A program made the position numbers and the translations under genes. The notes under the pieces were generated by a model, which did not search any database, was not told the origin of the DNA, and was given only the letters and a program-made list of their open reading frames with translations. DNA of 64,000 nt from Anoplopoma fimbria (taxonomy: Eukaryota > Chordata > Actinopteri > Perciformes > Anoplopomatidae), in contig NC_072460.1 of the NCBI RefSeq assembly GCF_027596085.1, positions 13,892,326 to 13,956,325 on the forward strand, given 5' to 3'. This document shows, piece after piece, positions 46,136-61,019 of the stretch. The stretch's first letter is position 1. Every line of letters starts with the position of its first letter.

Positions 46136-46193
46136 CATTCCCTCCCTCTCTCCTCCCTCTGCCCTCCTCCTCTCCTCCTCTCCTCTTCTCCCA
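46136..46193. repeat. Pyrimidine-rich tract (CCT/CTC)
   Basis: CCTCTCC-type units in the TAFA intron, purine-rich in the transcript. Confidence 0.85.
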
Positions 46194-46626
46194 GCCAGGA
46201 ATGGATGGAGGAAAGGAGGGAGAGTGCCAAACCCTTTTTTGTGTTTTTTGCCTGCTCTGTGTACCCAGACACACAAGCATAAGCTCCTTATCAGCTAACC
46301 AGTACCAATATTCTTTTATCTTCCTTTCGCCCCTGCCTCCACGTGTTATTTTTTCTTTCTCATCCATCTCCCTCTAGCTCTTTCTTCCTTTTTCCCTGCC
46401 TTCTCTCTCTCTCTCATCCTCATTCTCTCTCACTCGAGCGTCAATTTCAATTTACGAGCGAGTCTTAATGGGACTATAAGAGAATGTTCGATGCTATTGA
46501 TCTGGATGCTTGCGCATCTTGACCTCAACGTACCACAACAGAGGAGAAAAAAAATCACACTTTTTTTATCATCAGGCAAACACATCAGCTAAAACACTCA
46601 AATACTGTAAACATACACACACACAC

Positions 46627-46728
<102 letters not shown>

Positions 46729-47641
46729 TCATTGATCAAAGACCTGAAAGCAAGAGACAGCAAATATTTGTGCTCTTTCAAACCACGACAGAGTCAATGA
46801 TAAAGTGATGCTCAACAGAATCTGGTTTGCTTTGATCCCGTTCAAGAAATTATGAATGCACTCTTTTGGTTTGATAAGACTAAATGCATGAGATCAGATA
46901 TATGATTCAACTTCAGAACGGCACTCACATATTCAGAAATTACATCATCTTCATAACTGATCAACCCTCGTGTGCCTCTCTCTTCAATTATGCCCGCTGC
47001 AATCTCCAAGACCACTCTGTCGTTTTCTATTTCCATCTCTTTGTCTGTTTATCTGGCTGTGGTGTGAGAAATTAATGTGTAAAGTTCAGTAACATTTATG
47101 AAGAGCCTAACACAAATTTGAGTTTGGGCCAGCACAGCAGAAAAAGTATTTTAAAAAGTGAGAAGGGGCTGTTGAGAAGGAGAGAGTGTAACTTGAGGGT
47201 GTGAGATCCACTTTGCTAGATGAGAGGTGAGTGGATGAAAAAGCCGGGAAGGAATTCTTAATCAGCCAGGTGTATAGGACAAATTCTCCAAGGGTTTTTA
47301 AAGAAAGAGAGATTGGCGAAGAGAGGAGCCCACGCTTGTATTGCGCTTTACTCATCCCTCTCTTTTCCCAAGGAGATGCACTCTCCCTCCTCTGACCACG
47401 CCTTCAATCAATTATTTAGGCAGAAAACAAAGGTCTGCTCCCGCCATGAATAATGGAAGATGAAAAGGCAGAGAGAAGGATGGAGGTTAGCAAACAGAAG
47501 CATACAGTGACAAGAGGTGAGTCCGCACAAATTCCCTCCTATGACAGGCAGCCGAGAGTCTGCTCAGGTCGAGTCACTGAAGAGAAGCCAACACATGCCG
47601 GGGCTGAGCAGAGAGATATAGGCTATAATGTACAATCACAC

Positions 47642-47643
<2 letters not shown>

Positions 47644-47730
<87 letters not shown>
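47644..47730. repeat. (CA)n microsatellite, ~87 bp, in TAFA intron
   Basis: A pure CA run on plus (UG in the TAFA pre-mRNA), 250 bp from a GT array of opposite sense. Confidence 0.98.
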
Positions 47731-47732
<2 letters not shown>

Positions 47733-47979
47733 AAGACACAGATAAATGGACTTACTTGAAAATACTTGAAAAGTGAGAAAATACAAGTATGACCACACAC
47801 ATTCACAAAGCGCACATACTGTATTATGGGCGAAAAGGAGCGTAAAAACTATCCAAGGACAATTACCACTCTAGTGTATCTGCTTGGTGAGTTGTTTTTG
47901 CATCAAGTCAGATGGCATACCAGTCAGACGCCAGGAAACAGGGCAAGTGGGAGTGAAGGGAATTGTGATGTGCTCTCTG

Positions 47980-48089
<110 letters not shown>

Positions 48090-48261
48090 TGTTCCTGTTG
48101 GCCTTGTTTTACTTTAGAGACGGTTTGATGTTAGATCCAAGATGGGCAGGATGAGAAAGTAAAGGGAGAGAAATTGGGTGAGAAACATAATGATATGGAG
48201 GGAAAGAGAGAAAAGAGTAGGGGATGGAGACATATAGCACGACCGAGGTGGAAGTGGGTCA

Positions 48262-48588
<327 letters not shown>

Positions 48589-48719
48589 TCAGTGCTTTAA
48601 TGTGTTTCAACACTGTGTATTTGGGAATTTCACCAAAATGTGAATTAATATTGGAGTTGGGCGCATCAAGTTAAACCGTTGTTAGTAGAGCTTTAATCAC
48701 TCATTTCTGTTTAATACAA

Positions 48720-48930
48720 GGTTGTACCCATCCGACTTTTTCAACCCCGGTCCTGAAAGTGATACCTGGGCTTAAGGTGTCGGCCGATACCAAGTACCGA
48801 TCTGATACCACTGTTTAATAATAAGCCGCATGCCTAACTGTGTGGAAGAGACTAGCATCATTCTTGTAGATCGATCAGCCTTGATTTAAAAGCTCTAGTC
48901 GGAAGCACTTATTCTCCATTTTGGTGCCAT
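48720..48930 (+). repeat. Fish interspersed repeat (ATCGGCCGATACC type) inside TAFA intron
   Basis: GATACCTGGGCTTAAGGTGT, CGGCCGATACCAAGTACCGA, TCTGATACCACTGTTTAATA and CCTAACTGTGTGGAAGAGAC occur in the order of a repeat common in percomorph genomes. It lies just upstream of the 125-bp exon in transcript sense, and antisense to the gene. Confidence 0.65.
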
Positions 48931-51159
48931 TAAACCATTGCTGAAGAATAGGCTGCAACCAGATGATGGAATTAAAAGACTGCCAGTCAAATCTCAAACA
49001 AATGGAAACGCTGTGGATAACTTGAGGTAAATATGGTATCTCTGTTTTCATCTGCAACACTCTTCGTCTCTTCAGTGGAGTGGCAGCTTCAGTTGAAATC
49101 ACATTCTCCATGCCACGATTTATTTGCTAAGTCTGATTCCATTGCACATTGTCTCATTTTGCTCATTACTACATACAGTTATTACTGTATGTGTGGGCAT
49201 TGGATTATGTGGATTTAATCAGCACAGAAGGGTTCCTTTACATTTTCAAATAATGTGGGAAAAAAGGACAAAAATAGAGCAAAGATATGCGTGAGACAGC
49301 TGGGATATGACGTAATCTATTTGGGTTTAGAGTATATCCGTTTACAACAATTCAAACCCAAAAACTAATAGATTTTTTCTTTAGGAAACACAAAAGAGTA
49401 GAAGGCTTAGAAAGACCAGACACATCAAGAACAAGCTGATTAAATATCAACAAAAAGAAAAAAAATGCAAATAACACTCACCTTAGTAAAGGCTAACAGA
49501 CTGAATGTGAAAATATATGAGCAATGTTCTCATTAATATCCTTTAATTATTTGTCACTCTTAAGACTAAATAAGACTAAGATGTAATAACATGTTTAGCA
49601 TGTAAGGATTTCAGTAATTGACACTCAAACTTAGAAACTAAATACTTAGGCAGAAAACAGCCTGTGCTCTGTGACATAATTCCCAGGGGATTAGAGACAC
49701 TTTGAGATATTTTTCTTGAACAGTCCAACTTTGCAGTAGTGTCTGAGGAATATTCAGGGGGATTTCGTAGTAATGAGATATTGCAGATCCCAGTCCCAGT
49801 CCCAGTATACAAAGCTCAGGCCGACTTTCATCAAGACATCATTATTTTGTCTGTCAGAATTTGTGTCAGCTCAATATTGATGTCATACCCTCAGGCAATT
49901 TAAGAGTTTTTATGGTTTATAAACCCTTTCTAAGTGGAGAGAGACGTGAGCATTTAAAATGTATTCAAGTGCTATTTGTATATACTTCTGTACTTAACTA
50001 AACTGGTGATAAATCTCTGACAACCATGGTTTTTAAATTATTTCGAGTTTTAGCATGAAACCTAAAGGCAAGAAACAAGAGAGCCAGAGAGACTGCAGTC
50101 TGTGATTTCATCAAATGCCACTCATAGCTGCAGCGGGTGCAGGACACTGATTTTGTGGACACAGGAACAGTAGCCAGGGGGATTTCTGGGTATACGGGTT
50201 CATTTTCTAGCCTAGAATAATTGTTAGCACTTCCGTGAAACAAAGCTCATTTCTGTGTAAAAGCATAAATACACATTTTGGTCTGCAGAATCAAGCTTTC
50301 ATTCGTTGTCAACAAAGCAGCTCCAGAAAGAAAACTGTTCCAGCAGATTCTGATATTCTCTACAGGTTTCATGTTGGGAGTCTGTTTATGTTCAAATAAT
50401 GTTAGTTTAAGTTTAAGGACGTCCACAGTGGTTTATCTTTTCCGACACGGCGGTTGCAATATGGTTCCATTCTCTTCTGTTCAGCGGCTACAAGGACACT
50501 GGCAACCAGTATTTTCTCTACCAGTATACAAACATACTGCCAAGAGAGTATTGACAACTGTGTATTCACTGTCAAATCAAAGTTTACGACAGTCATTTAA
50601 TAATTTTCATGTCAATTTTCAGAGGGGAGTGGCACACACCAGAACAAATGTTTAAAATGGTCAGATGTATGAAGTATGATCTAATGAAAAATTTCCTACA
50701 GAAATTCTGGGTCTAATAACACTTAGTTATGTTTTTGAGTGCCACATTTGTGAGGATTATTGCGTCAGGATCGGCCAGGCGGTATAAATTATATTCTAGT
50801 TCGAGACACTTTTGTGAGGGAATCGACCTTTTATAGCAAATGGTTGTAAAATGAAATTTGGCAGAAAAGGCTCCGCTCTTTGAGGTAGCTTTTAAAGAAT
50901 TCAGGCAGCAACAAGACAGGGGGAGCTAATCCATTGGTCCCTAACAAACACATACATGTACATCAGATAAGGAATACCAAAAGATGAAGCATATGAGGAG
51001 GTTGGGAGCATATCAGGAGAGTAATGGTGAAAAACAATCAGGTTATAATAGTTGCGCTATGTACTTGCATAAATGAGATTTGATGATTTCTTTTTTAGCC
51101 AGTCCCTTTTTTTTTCGCTAAAATGCTTCTAACTTGTTTACCTGGGTTAAGGTCATAAA

Positions 51160-51195
51160 TTAGTTAAAGGGACAGTTTACCCCATCAGAACTGCT
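51160..51195 (+). repeat. Short fish repeat fragment in TAFA intron
   Basis: TTAAAGGGACAGTTTACCCC resembles the start of a common fish repeat (TTAAAGGGACAGTTCACCCC). Only the first ~30 bases are convincing. Confidence 0.35.
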
Positions 51196-51393
51196 TGTCG
51201 GTTGGTGAAAGAGTTTGTATTGGATTTACAATACATGGCGGTTAATCTTTACACCCCTAGTAGGTACCAACTGGGTAATCCAAGTGACAAAATTAGTGTT
51301 TTGCCTGAATTAACACTATACTCCAGCATCATACACTGAAAAAGTATTAATCAACATGAAAACATTTTAAAAGGCTTTTTATCACACTACTTA

Positions 51394-51621
<228 letters not shown>

Positions 51622-53324
51622 TCAGTATACCAGGCTCATTTAATCCAACAAGTGATCTTGTATAAAACATTAACATTATGTGTGCAGACAGACAGAGAGA
51701 AGGACGGACATTTTGTTATCAGATTAGCTTGGTTCCAGACCAATGAATTGCTGCCCAAGTCTCAGTTTTTTCAAATAGTTGTGGTGTTGTTTAAAAAAAA
51801 CCAAAAAACAATCAGAGCTTTGTTGATGTGATTATCTACCTGCGCATGTTTCAGGAAAATTGTCACAAAAATGGCAACACGTGTAGACCAATGCAGCTAT
51901 ACAGCTTGTTATAATTAACCCTACAGAAGTAATAACACTTAAATGAAACTTGATAGGACAGAAGTGTAAGTCACGGCCAAAGGATTCCAAGAAAACAACC
52001 ATCCCATTAACAAACAAAAAGTGGCAACATGAATGAAAGAGCAATTCATGATTATGAGACCATTATCAGCTAGCCATAAGCCACAAAATACCACTTTATA
52101 ATCAGATCTATCAAATTAAGAGTCTTTATTTACATACTGACGTTGGCACAAACAAAACCATGCACCCCTGTAAAAACACATATTTGGCTTACTTACTAAC
52201 ACTCACACATCGCACAACACAAATATAGCAAATCTGGAAGTCCCAGTTTCTTACTGCATTGCTAATGACCCACAGCTTTTTCTTCACGAAGAGGATCTGT
52301 ATAGAAAATGCATGTAAAGTCTCTTGTGGCCCTTCTGTAATACACAGGGAATAGAATGGTAACTCAGTAATTGAAAGAGAGAAAAACAACCAATGTTCGT
52401 ATTGAATAAACTGATTTGACTGTACGATATAGCAATTCCAAGAGAGAATTAGCTTTAATACTAATGAAGGGTAGATGTAGGAAGCCCCTTCACTTCTTCT
52501 ATAGCTACCTCTTTGTATGCACATTTATATACACACACTTCAATCAGACAGCTGTGTGGTTAATTAACAACAAGTCCACCCCGAGCACAGAAGTCCCTTG
52601 AGTCAACTAAGAGAGAAGGAACAAAGAAATGACTTTTGAAGATTTGTGATGATGTCAACACATGGCCCTTTCATACCAGCCTTTCATCAAATACATTAAA
52701 ATGTCAAGGACAAACAATACGTCTTGTCAAGAGCACTGTGTGCAAGAATACTGCGTGTGTGCGCGCCTATTTGGTACGATCTGTCTACCAGCTTTGCTTG
52801 CATTTGCACTTGTGTAGAATTTGCTGCGTTGTTGTGTGTGTTTGTCAGTATACGTGTGCATGTTTGTAAAGTCTTATGGTTGCAAAAGTCAAAGCCTGGT
52901 GGGTGCTTTTTGATTTTACACACAGTTGTTGGAAGTTACTGCTATTTCCATTACAAAAGAGCCGCCCATAATACAACAAAGGGTGCACACTGCGTGGCAA
53001 TGAAAACCAAGGCAGAAAACAATGACTCTACTCTGACCGAAGAGTATTTAAAAGTCAAGCCAAACTGTCAAGCCAAACTGAAAAACAGAGTTTGAATATA
53101 TTAAACAGGCTAACAGAGATTTGAAAAGTTCTTAATTTGCTCCGTTAATGAGAAAAAGACAAAGCTGCAATCCTGCAAAGCCCAGTCCAATTATCATCTC
53201 GGTGAAAAGCACAGTCTAATATCTCACCCACTGTGTGTCTGCCTCTCATCGTTCTTTTTCATGTCCTCTTATTTCTCTTTTTGATCCACTAGCAGTGGAT
53301 TGTGATGGTGGTTGACTGATCTGT

Positions 53325-53760
53325 CCATCTGTCTGTCCATCAGTCCAACACTTTGGTCCACAGAAAGATATCTCATCACACAAATTACAACAACATTTGG
53401 TGTCAATATTAATGGGCCCCAGAGAATGACTCCCACAAGGAATTGGTGATCACCTCACCATTGCTTTATCTTCATTATCAGACAGAGACTTTCATTTGTA
53501 TACAAGAAATATCCACACGTGACCGCAGCTTGAACTGTATCTACTCACCGTAGTGACCCTTCAACCTTTTTTCTATTCCCACACCTCAGGTCACACTTTT
53601 ATGATCCAAACAAGATCTCTGTCCGTTTTGGTTTTACATATCATTTACGCAAACAACAACTTCAGGCCGAATTGTCCAGTTTGTACTCGTGACAAATAAA
53701 TGGCCAGTTTGCCATGAAATTGAAATTTGTGTCTCTCCCTGAGAGAATTAATTGTTTTTG
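53325..53760 (+). repeat. Diverged fish interspersed repeat (CATGGTCCCCAGAGGATGAA type)
   Basis: CTGTCTGTCCATCAGTCCAA, AGATATCTCATCACACAAAT, TTAATGGGCCCCAGAGAATG, ATTGGTGATCACCTCAC and later TTGTCCAGTTTGTACTCGTG follow the order of a very abundant percomorph repeat (CAACTATTGGATGGATTGCC, GGTCCCCAGAGGATGA, TTGGTGATCCCCTGAC). About 160 bp within the span is non-matching. Confidence 0.6.
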
Positions 53761-55708
53761 ATTTGATAATACTCTGACTTTCTTTGTGCCTCTCTTAAAC
53801 CGACATTTTACTTTCAGGAAGATATGTCATAATCTAACCTGCTAACTGTTACACTTTTAACCCCCAATAACTGCTTGTAAACTATATTTTGAATAATATA
53901 GCAAGCTGATTACATTTTTCCTCCCTCAGAGGGAGAACCTTTTTGAAATGTGCAATTTCTCTAGATCACTGTGACATTTTTATGTGGCAAAGCTGGAAGA
54001 ATATCCAAAAACAGTATGCCATTCATGCCATCCAACACTTTCATGTCCTAGTCTGAAATTGGAGCCTCTACAGATTGCTATTGGGCTTCAGAGTTTTAGT
54101 TTTGTTTGATACTAATACCTCTCATTTTTCCTTTTGCCCTCGCCCTCTATCTATCTTTGTTCAACTCTAATTGACTTGCTTCGTTTTGTTTTTTTAAGTA
54201 TAAAGTTTGGCAATCTTGTTGACCAACAATCAGCTTAGGAAAATCAACACACAGAGAGTGAACACACCTCCCGGCCCTTATTAGGTTCATCACCTGCATC
54301 AGTAATTGACTCAGCATTAGTAGGAGCGGCAGTGCACTAAGCCGAGCATAGAGGAATAATGAGGAGATTGGGGTGTGATGACTTTACTGGAGGGATATAA
54401 AAGTTCATTGACGCTTGATTAAGCAAATTATGTTAATAGATGGCAATACATTTCTTTAATATGTACCATATGGTTAACTAAATATGTGCTAAATATGAGT
54501 TATGATGTTTGAGTGATTATTTTGGCACTGCTCGATATGTAAATGTCTACAACAGACTGTCATACTTTATTTAACACATTCTCTAATTGTCAGCTGAATC
54601 GTTGCCTGTTCATGGTATTACTCTATAAAGTTAATTTGACAACTTTTATTACTTTTAAAAACCATTACTGCTGCCAGGTGGCAGTAACAGTCTTAAAATC
54701 ACAGACAAAAACACTGAAGAAGTGCGAAACTGAGCGCCGAAGACCCCCGGTCCAAAACTGTTTGATTATTATAATTGTTTTGATTGCTGCTGTTCATGTT
54801 TTAAAGAAAAGCCCAGTGGAACTGTAATCATCCTGTCTGCGCTCTCGTTGTGGTTTTAACCCTCCAAATCAACCTTTAAAATATGAAAATTGCAAAAACA
54901 CATTCTGGGGACGATGGCTTTTTTAAAAGAATGCAGTGCTCAATGTGTCAAAAAGGCTGTTTTAACAGCAATGATTTCACATTTGATAAAAGGGAAACTG
55001 GCAGTCTCTGCTTCTGTTCGGCTCTTAGTGTGAGGTCATGTAGTTTTACTGTGCCTCAACATCAATCTCAATACGTTCCATTTTTCAACAATCAAAACAG
55101 TTCTTTTTTGCGATGGATTTGTGCTGAATATGTTAAATATTTAAAGTGCATTTTAAGTATTTTTTTTCAGACCTCTCTGGTTTGCAATAACATAATGGAG
55201 GGCATAATCGAGACAGTGCATTATTTCAGACTGTAATTTCTCATCTTGGTTTGACATGTTCCCACAACAGAAGGTAGAAGTGGGACATCATGACTTTAAA
55301 AGTTATCAGGCAAGAGCAGAAAACATGGACCCTAATGTTTTCTTGTGACTCCTTTGTTGACGATCACTCACCTCATTCATCATTCTCACTTACGGAGAAA
55401 GTAAAAAAATAAGGAAGGACATGTTTTTACCAGCATCATGCCATGGTCACACCGGCTGTTGCACATGCTACTGCTGCTTTTGTTGCTGCTTTTGTTGTTG
55501 TTTAGCCTGGTAGACCTGAAGGCTTTATATTTTGGCTTTATGTTGGTTGGATGGACCCAAGATTTATGATCATAGAATCTTTTATATTTGTGATATAAAA
55601 AAAACCAAACTCTTTTACATGGAGCATAAAGGGATTCCAGGGTAAAATACATTAAAGATATGATAGAAAACTGATCAATACTCCCAGAAATAAGTGCATA
55701 CAGTGTTT

Positions 55709-55710
<2 letters not shown>

Positions 55711-55763
<53 letters not shown>
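55711..55763. repeat. (GA)n microsatellite, ~53 bp
   Basis: A GA run with a single AAAG interruption. Confidence 0.96.
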
Positions 55764-56296
55764 AGACTAATGATGCTAAACTACACTTAAAAAACATCCA
55801 GTTCATTTTTAATAGGTGAGTGCAACCCTCTTCTTATTTTCTAAATGGCGATTATCTAACTTAGCAATCTCTCTTATACTTCAGCTATCCATTTTTGCTC
55901 TACTCCATTTTCTTCCTTTTCCTCCTCCTCCTTATCTTCTCCATCTATCTCACCTCATCCTACTGCGATTTCATAAATGACCGCTCCTTTTCTCAATCTC
56001 TCTTAGCCACTCCAGCACCCCATTTTCACACAGCAAACTCAGCAGGGTAGCAAACCATTATCCTCAATCACAGGCCTTAAATCAGAGAATTTTACACCTT
56101 CTATGTGTTCTCCCTCTCTTGCCTTGTCTCTCTCTCTCACACTGTCGATGTCTCTCCCCCTCTGTAAGCCCCCTCCCATCTCTCTCCATGGCATGGGGAC
56201 TTGTTATCCCTGCCTCTCTTAACACAGCAGTGGCTGTTAACCCCATTTACTAATGATGACAAGCTACTGACAGACTAACAGATGGGCAGATTGCCC

Positions 56297-56320
56297 TGTG
56301 TTTGTGCGTGTGTGCGTGTG

Positions 56321-56358
<38 letters not shown>

Positions 56359-56375
56359 TGTGCATGTGTGTGTTG
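56297..56375. repeat. Imperfect (GT)n with GCGT interruptions
   Basis: GTGCGTGTGTGCGTG-type sequence, opposite in sense to the CA array 120 bp downstream. Confidence 0.9.
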
Positions 56376-56494
56376 CACGGTTTTGCTGACACACACAAAG
56401 CTTTGAGATAGGTCTCTTGGTCCCAGCGGCGGGTACTTCTTTCAAATGCCATTCCTACCACTGGGGGCCTCTCTCTCTCGCTAGGAGAGACTGT

Positions 56495-56660
<166 letters not shown>

Positions 56661-58445
56661 GTGCCATCCACCTATACTGTATATAAACCTCCTTTGCCAA
56701 ATAAGACGCCTCTCCAGTAGAGCTTTACTCTTCACATCCATGATTAGCCACAACCAATGGTAGAAATTGGACAGCCTGCAAGTAGCCTGCAAGTAGCCAT
56801 TATGTCACCGAGCTGACAGTTCCACATATTTGCTCACAGCTCTGCCAGCAGCCTGCTCCTCTCCTCGTTTTGTTTTCTCCCGCCAGTTTGTTTCGGACAA
56901 TAAGAAAGATCCCCAAAATGTTCTCTATGTCAAGCTTCCAGGTTTGGGACACCTTGTTACCCAGAAATAGTTTTTGCCACACAGATCCACAAGATAACAT
57001 TTCCTCAGCATCACAAATATCTACAAATGACTCTATGAATGAGCACAATCCATTGATCTATTTCATCCAGAATATGTTTAAAAGCCACAAAGACTCATAT
57101 TAAGATAATGCTATCTTGATTCTTTTGTGTGATTCATGTCTATGGGCAGTTAAGCAGGTGGAGACTGAGACAGAATATTTAAGTGTTATGGGAACTCACT
57201 GTAGGAAGGTGGAGAGACGTTTGGTCATGTGTTCTGTGGGAGCGTCTTTCATGAGAATGAATGAGCTGTCATGTTTGGATTCATCACTATTTAATACATT
57301 GCTTTATTATATTGAACGTATAAGGCAGCCAGTACCTAAAATTACTGTTATGGAAACAAAAGCAGCTATTGTGGAGGTGACCGTCTCATGGGATTGTAGA
57401 CAATGAATGCATTCTGTACTGATTGTACAAAGTCTTCACAGTTCAAGTTGGCTCTTTATAATACAAAATAAATAAAATTAAATCTCTGTAGAGGCACACT
57501 TGACGCCAAGAGAATATGTAAGCAAAGCAGCTGCGGGAGCTGATTATCCTTTATCGGGTCTTATTAAAGTATTGGCCTGATGCGTGAATGAACTTACCAG
57601 TGAGATAAATGCTTTTTGTTGTAGGTCTCATATTTTTGAAGAAACTGAATATGTTTCAGCTTAATTGACTAAATCACCCATTTTAAGTTATTATTTGTTG
57701 TTTATGCATTTATAGATTGCATATTTAAAAAAAGCATTTGCCTGTCTGGTGAGTGAAAATATACAATAAAAAATGACTGCTTCAAATTACCTAATGTATC
57801 CATGGTGCATATAGATACACTATATTAATCACATATTTAGTATGTATAAATATTTAAGTAATTCCCCAAGGCCCATCGTGTTCTTTTCACAAAGAGCATA
57901 TTTAGAAATGGAAATTCACTTCAGACTGCCAAATGAATTAGATTACAATGTAGGATTCCCAGTGCATGTGTGTGTGTGCTTATCAGTGCATGTACGTCCA
58001 TACATTTGTGTTAATAATTAGATTACATTGGCCTCTGAGATGGCACCATTCGTTATGAATCGTAAACACAGAGCAAATTAAAATTCCGTTTAAGAGCCTG
58101 CCAAGAAAATTAGCATTGAGAGGAAGGGACTCACACACACTCGACCACTACTGCTTTTTTCTTTTTCCTCGACCCTGTTTTCTATTCTCCCTGAAAGCTT
58201 TCGGCATCTTTACAACTCCATCCCACCTCTCTTCTCATCTACTGCCACACATCTTTTAACAGTTATTCTTTAAATGTTAAAAATACACAACAAGTATAAA
58301 CAAATATTTTCTCTCTCTCTCTCTTGGGACATAAGTAAAGGTATTAAAGCTGGAAGAACGTCATTTTATTTTCTTTACTCCATGAATTACTTATGGTTAT
58401 GAACTAATATTGACATTGTACCCCCTATGCTGTGTCTCTCATATT

Positions 58446-58488
58446 GTGTGTGTGTGTGTGCGTGTGTGTGTGTGTGCGTGTGCGTGTG

Positions 58489-58535
<47 letters not shown>
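58446..58535. repeat. (GT)n microsatellite with GC interruptions, ~90 bp
   Basis: GT units interrupted four times by GCGT in the first 60 bp, pure afterwards. Confidence 0.96.
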
Positions 58536-58536
<1 letters not shown>

Positions 58537-60125
58537 GATGTATGGATGGCCAGACTGATCAATGGCAACCCCTGGAGAAGCTTGACTCCTCTCCCACACT
58601 AATGTCCCTCTCTGTTATAATAACCCTTGAGACCAGCAGGGTAAAAAAACACAAGAAGGGAGAGGAAGAGAAGCATTGGAACTCGTCCAGAGCCATGACA
58701 AACTTGTGCATATTTAATGGTTTATTCCAGGCTTAGTACAGCTAAGAATGTACTGCAATATACCTTCATCCTTGAAGCTTTTTTTCTTGGTTTTACAAAA
58801 GGGTTTATCTTTTTGTAAAGCCAAGTTTATCTTTTTTTTCTCAGACTCGTCATTTTTACTTGATGCTTTGACAACATTTTCCTTGGTACAATAATGCCAA
58901 TATAGCATATTTAATTGTTTAAATTGCCCTTATTTTTCCTCCCTCCCAAAGCACAACAATACACAATGGCATTAACTACCACGGCAGGCGTGTCTGACAA
59001 CAGAAAAATAAACTGAACTCAGCATGTCCCCCTCAGCAACACAGCAAAGTTGCATCACATGGCTTATTTTCCATATTATTTCCAATGAAATAAACAATAT
59101 GACACAACATTGCAACAGCTGAAACTTAAAAATAGTGAACTAAATTCACTAGGTCTTTAATTTTCTGTGCTGGTCATTCTTAAATTGTTGCCTTGGTGGT
59201 CAGCAGATATTTGCTGGCTGTCTTTTCATATGTAAAACCACAAAATATTGTATTTGTAAAACCGATAGACAATGAGCTGAAACAGCGCTCTACAGCACAC
59301 TCACACACGCTGTCCTATCACACTCCTTTCCTCAGCTCAGCGACCCAAAATGTGTGACTGACCACAATTGGAAACTGTTTGCTCACTGTGGCGGTTCCTG
59401 CCCACAATGTGACATAAATAGGGAGCGAAACAGAGAAAAGAAACACTGGTATCTGGCTCATCGGAATTGAGGTCTGAAAGACACAAATAAAAGCCGTGGA
59501 CATCCACACAGAGGGGATCATCGCTGTCAGAGAATATGCCTCGCCAGAAATCACCCTACACATTTAGAATCACTCGTCAGCTTCAAATACTCATCGTTCT
59601 AATTGCATTTACTCCCCTGTCATAGTTCCTGTCACTCTTTCACCTTAACAACGGGACAATTGTTTCACTAAGAATGTGATAAGCTGCCTGCTGAACCACT
59701 CCATCTATAACACGCTCCATCCACCACCACGCACCCATCCCAGTACAAGTCATCTACACTGGCATGAGACCAGCTTGTCCTAGATTGTCTCCTTCCTATA
59801 ACCACGCCCCTGGTTCTCTGTCACTGATCTCCGTGCAGTTTTAATGCAGCATTGACAAGGGAATTATCTCTCCCACACCACCACCACAGTCCTCCTGCTA
59901 CATCATACAAGATTTTAGTTCATGCGACTGGACGGGCCCGGTGACACATGGCGTGTCATGACATAGCAGTAACCTCGCCACCACCATCGCTACCACCCCA
60001 CAGCAGACGATTTATACTAATCTGTGCTTCAGGCGAGATATTAGGGCAGTGAATTGGGTATAAATTGTTAATATGCTCAGACGTATTAACACAGCATTAC
60101 CACTCAGCCATTAACCTGTAGCGGC

Positions 60126-60233
<108 letters not shown>

Positions 60234-61019
60234 CCAGCGTGAGGACCTAATGTTTTAAGCCGTGTTAATTGTTAACTGCTGACTAGAGGTGACTTTTCAC
60301 AAGCCCTATGGGGATGTCCAGGTCTCCTTTATCTGTATTTCGGTCTTCCTTTTCCCCCCCCCATGCTCTCTCTGAATTCATAAACCCATCCAGCCAAAGG
60401 AGTATTTACATCTTCTATCCCCTCCTACAGTTTCTAATGTGCATAGTTGTGGGGGAGCTCAGAGTCATGCCTCTTTTCATTTCTCTGACTGAAGCTGGTG
60501 TCTCTCTCTCTTTCTTTCTCTGCCTTTCAGTCTCTGTTCTCTCCTTCTCTGTGTCATCCTGGCAAACCAGTATAGACACAGAAACACAATGATTGAGTTC
60601 AGTCCAAACAACCCCCCCCTCCTCCGTTTTTTCTCTTTGTCAGTCAGCAAACAGAGAGTGGAGGAGAGATCTATAGCACCGCAGCCATGTTGATGATGAT
60701 TTCATTCTGTCTGAATTCTTTGCCTGTCAAATGAATGAGGACGGACACTCGTAAACGTCAAGCTCTGTGTATTTCACTTTAACAGGTCGCCGTGTGTCTG
60801 TGTGCTTGACTGCATACTGTATGTGTGCGTGTGTGTGAGTCATGGTTGTTGTTTATGTCACTCTGTTGTAGAGGTGTCGTTTCACAGATCGAGATTAATC
60901 GCTTGCTACAGTGCTGTTTACTCTCTTTGAGAGACTGTACAGTCCCATATGTTACATCGCACACCAACAGTTAACTGCAACACGTTCTCATGCCAATACA
61001 TACTGACACTTGTAACACC

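Noticed and set aside
51840..52044. Minus-strand 70-codon frame with a hydrophobic stretch, ending at CAG|GTAGAT in the right phase to join the TAFA 150-bp exon
   Set aside because: Phase and donor fit, but the product carries several extra cysteines near the join, unlike any TAFA leader. Codon use is AT-rich and the hydrophobic part is internal rather than at the start. Probably chance; a junction read from 51839 to 51594 would reverse this.
52197..52524. Minus-strand frame ending at a good donor (A|GTAAGT) in phase with the TAFA 150-bp exon
   Set aside because: No signal-peptide pattern at a start codon and no resemblance to TAFA leaders.
53549..53590. Donor TACG|GTGAGT preceded in phase by KRLKGHY, similar in style to TAFA pre-core sequence
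   Set aside because: An in-frame stop lies about 13 codons upstream, leaving no room for a signal peptide. It also sits inside a diverged interspersed repeat.
57592..57640. ATG followed by 11 codons to a donor CTG|GTAAGT in phase with the TAFA exon
   Set aside because: Too short, with no hydrophobic signal segment.
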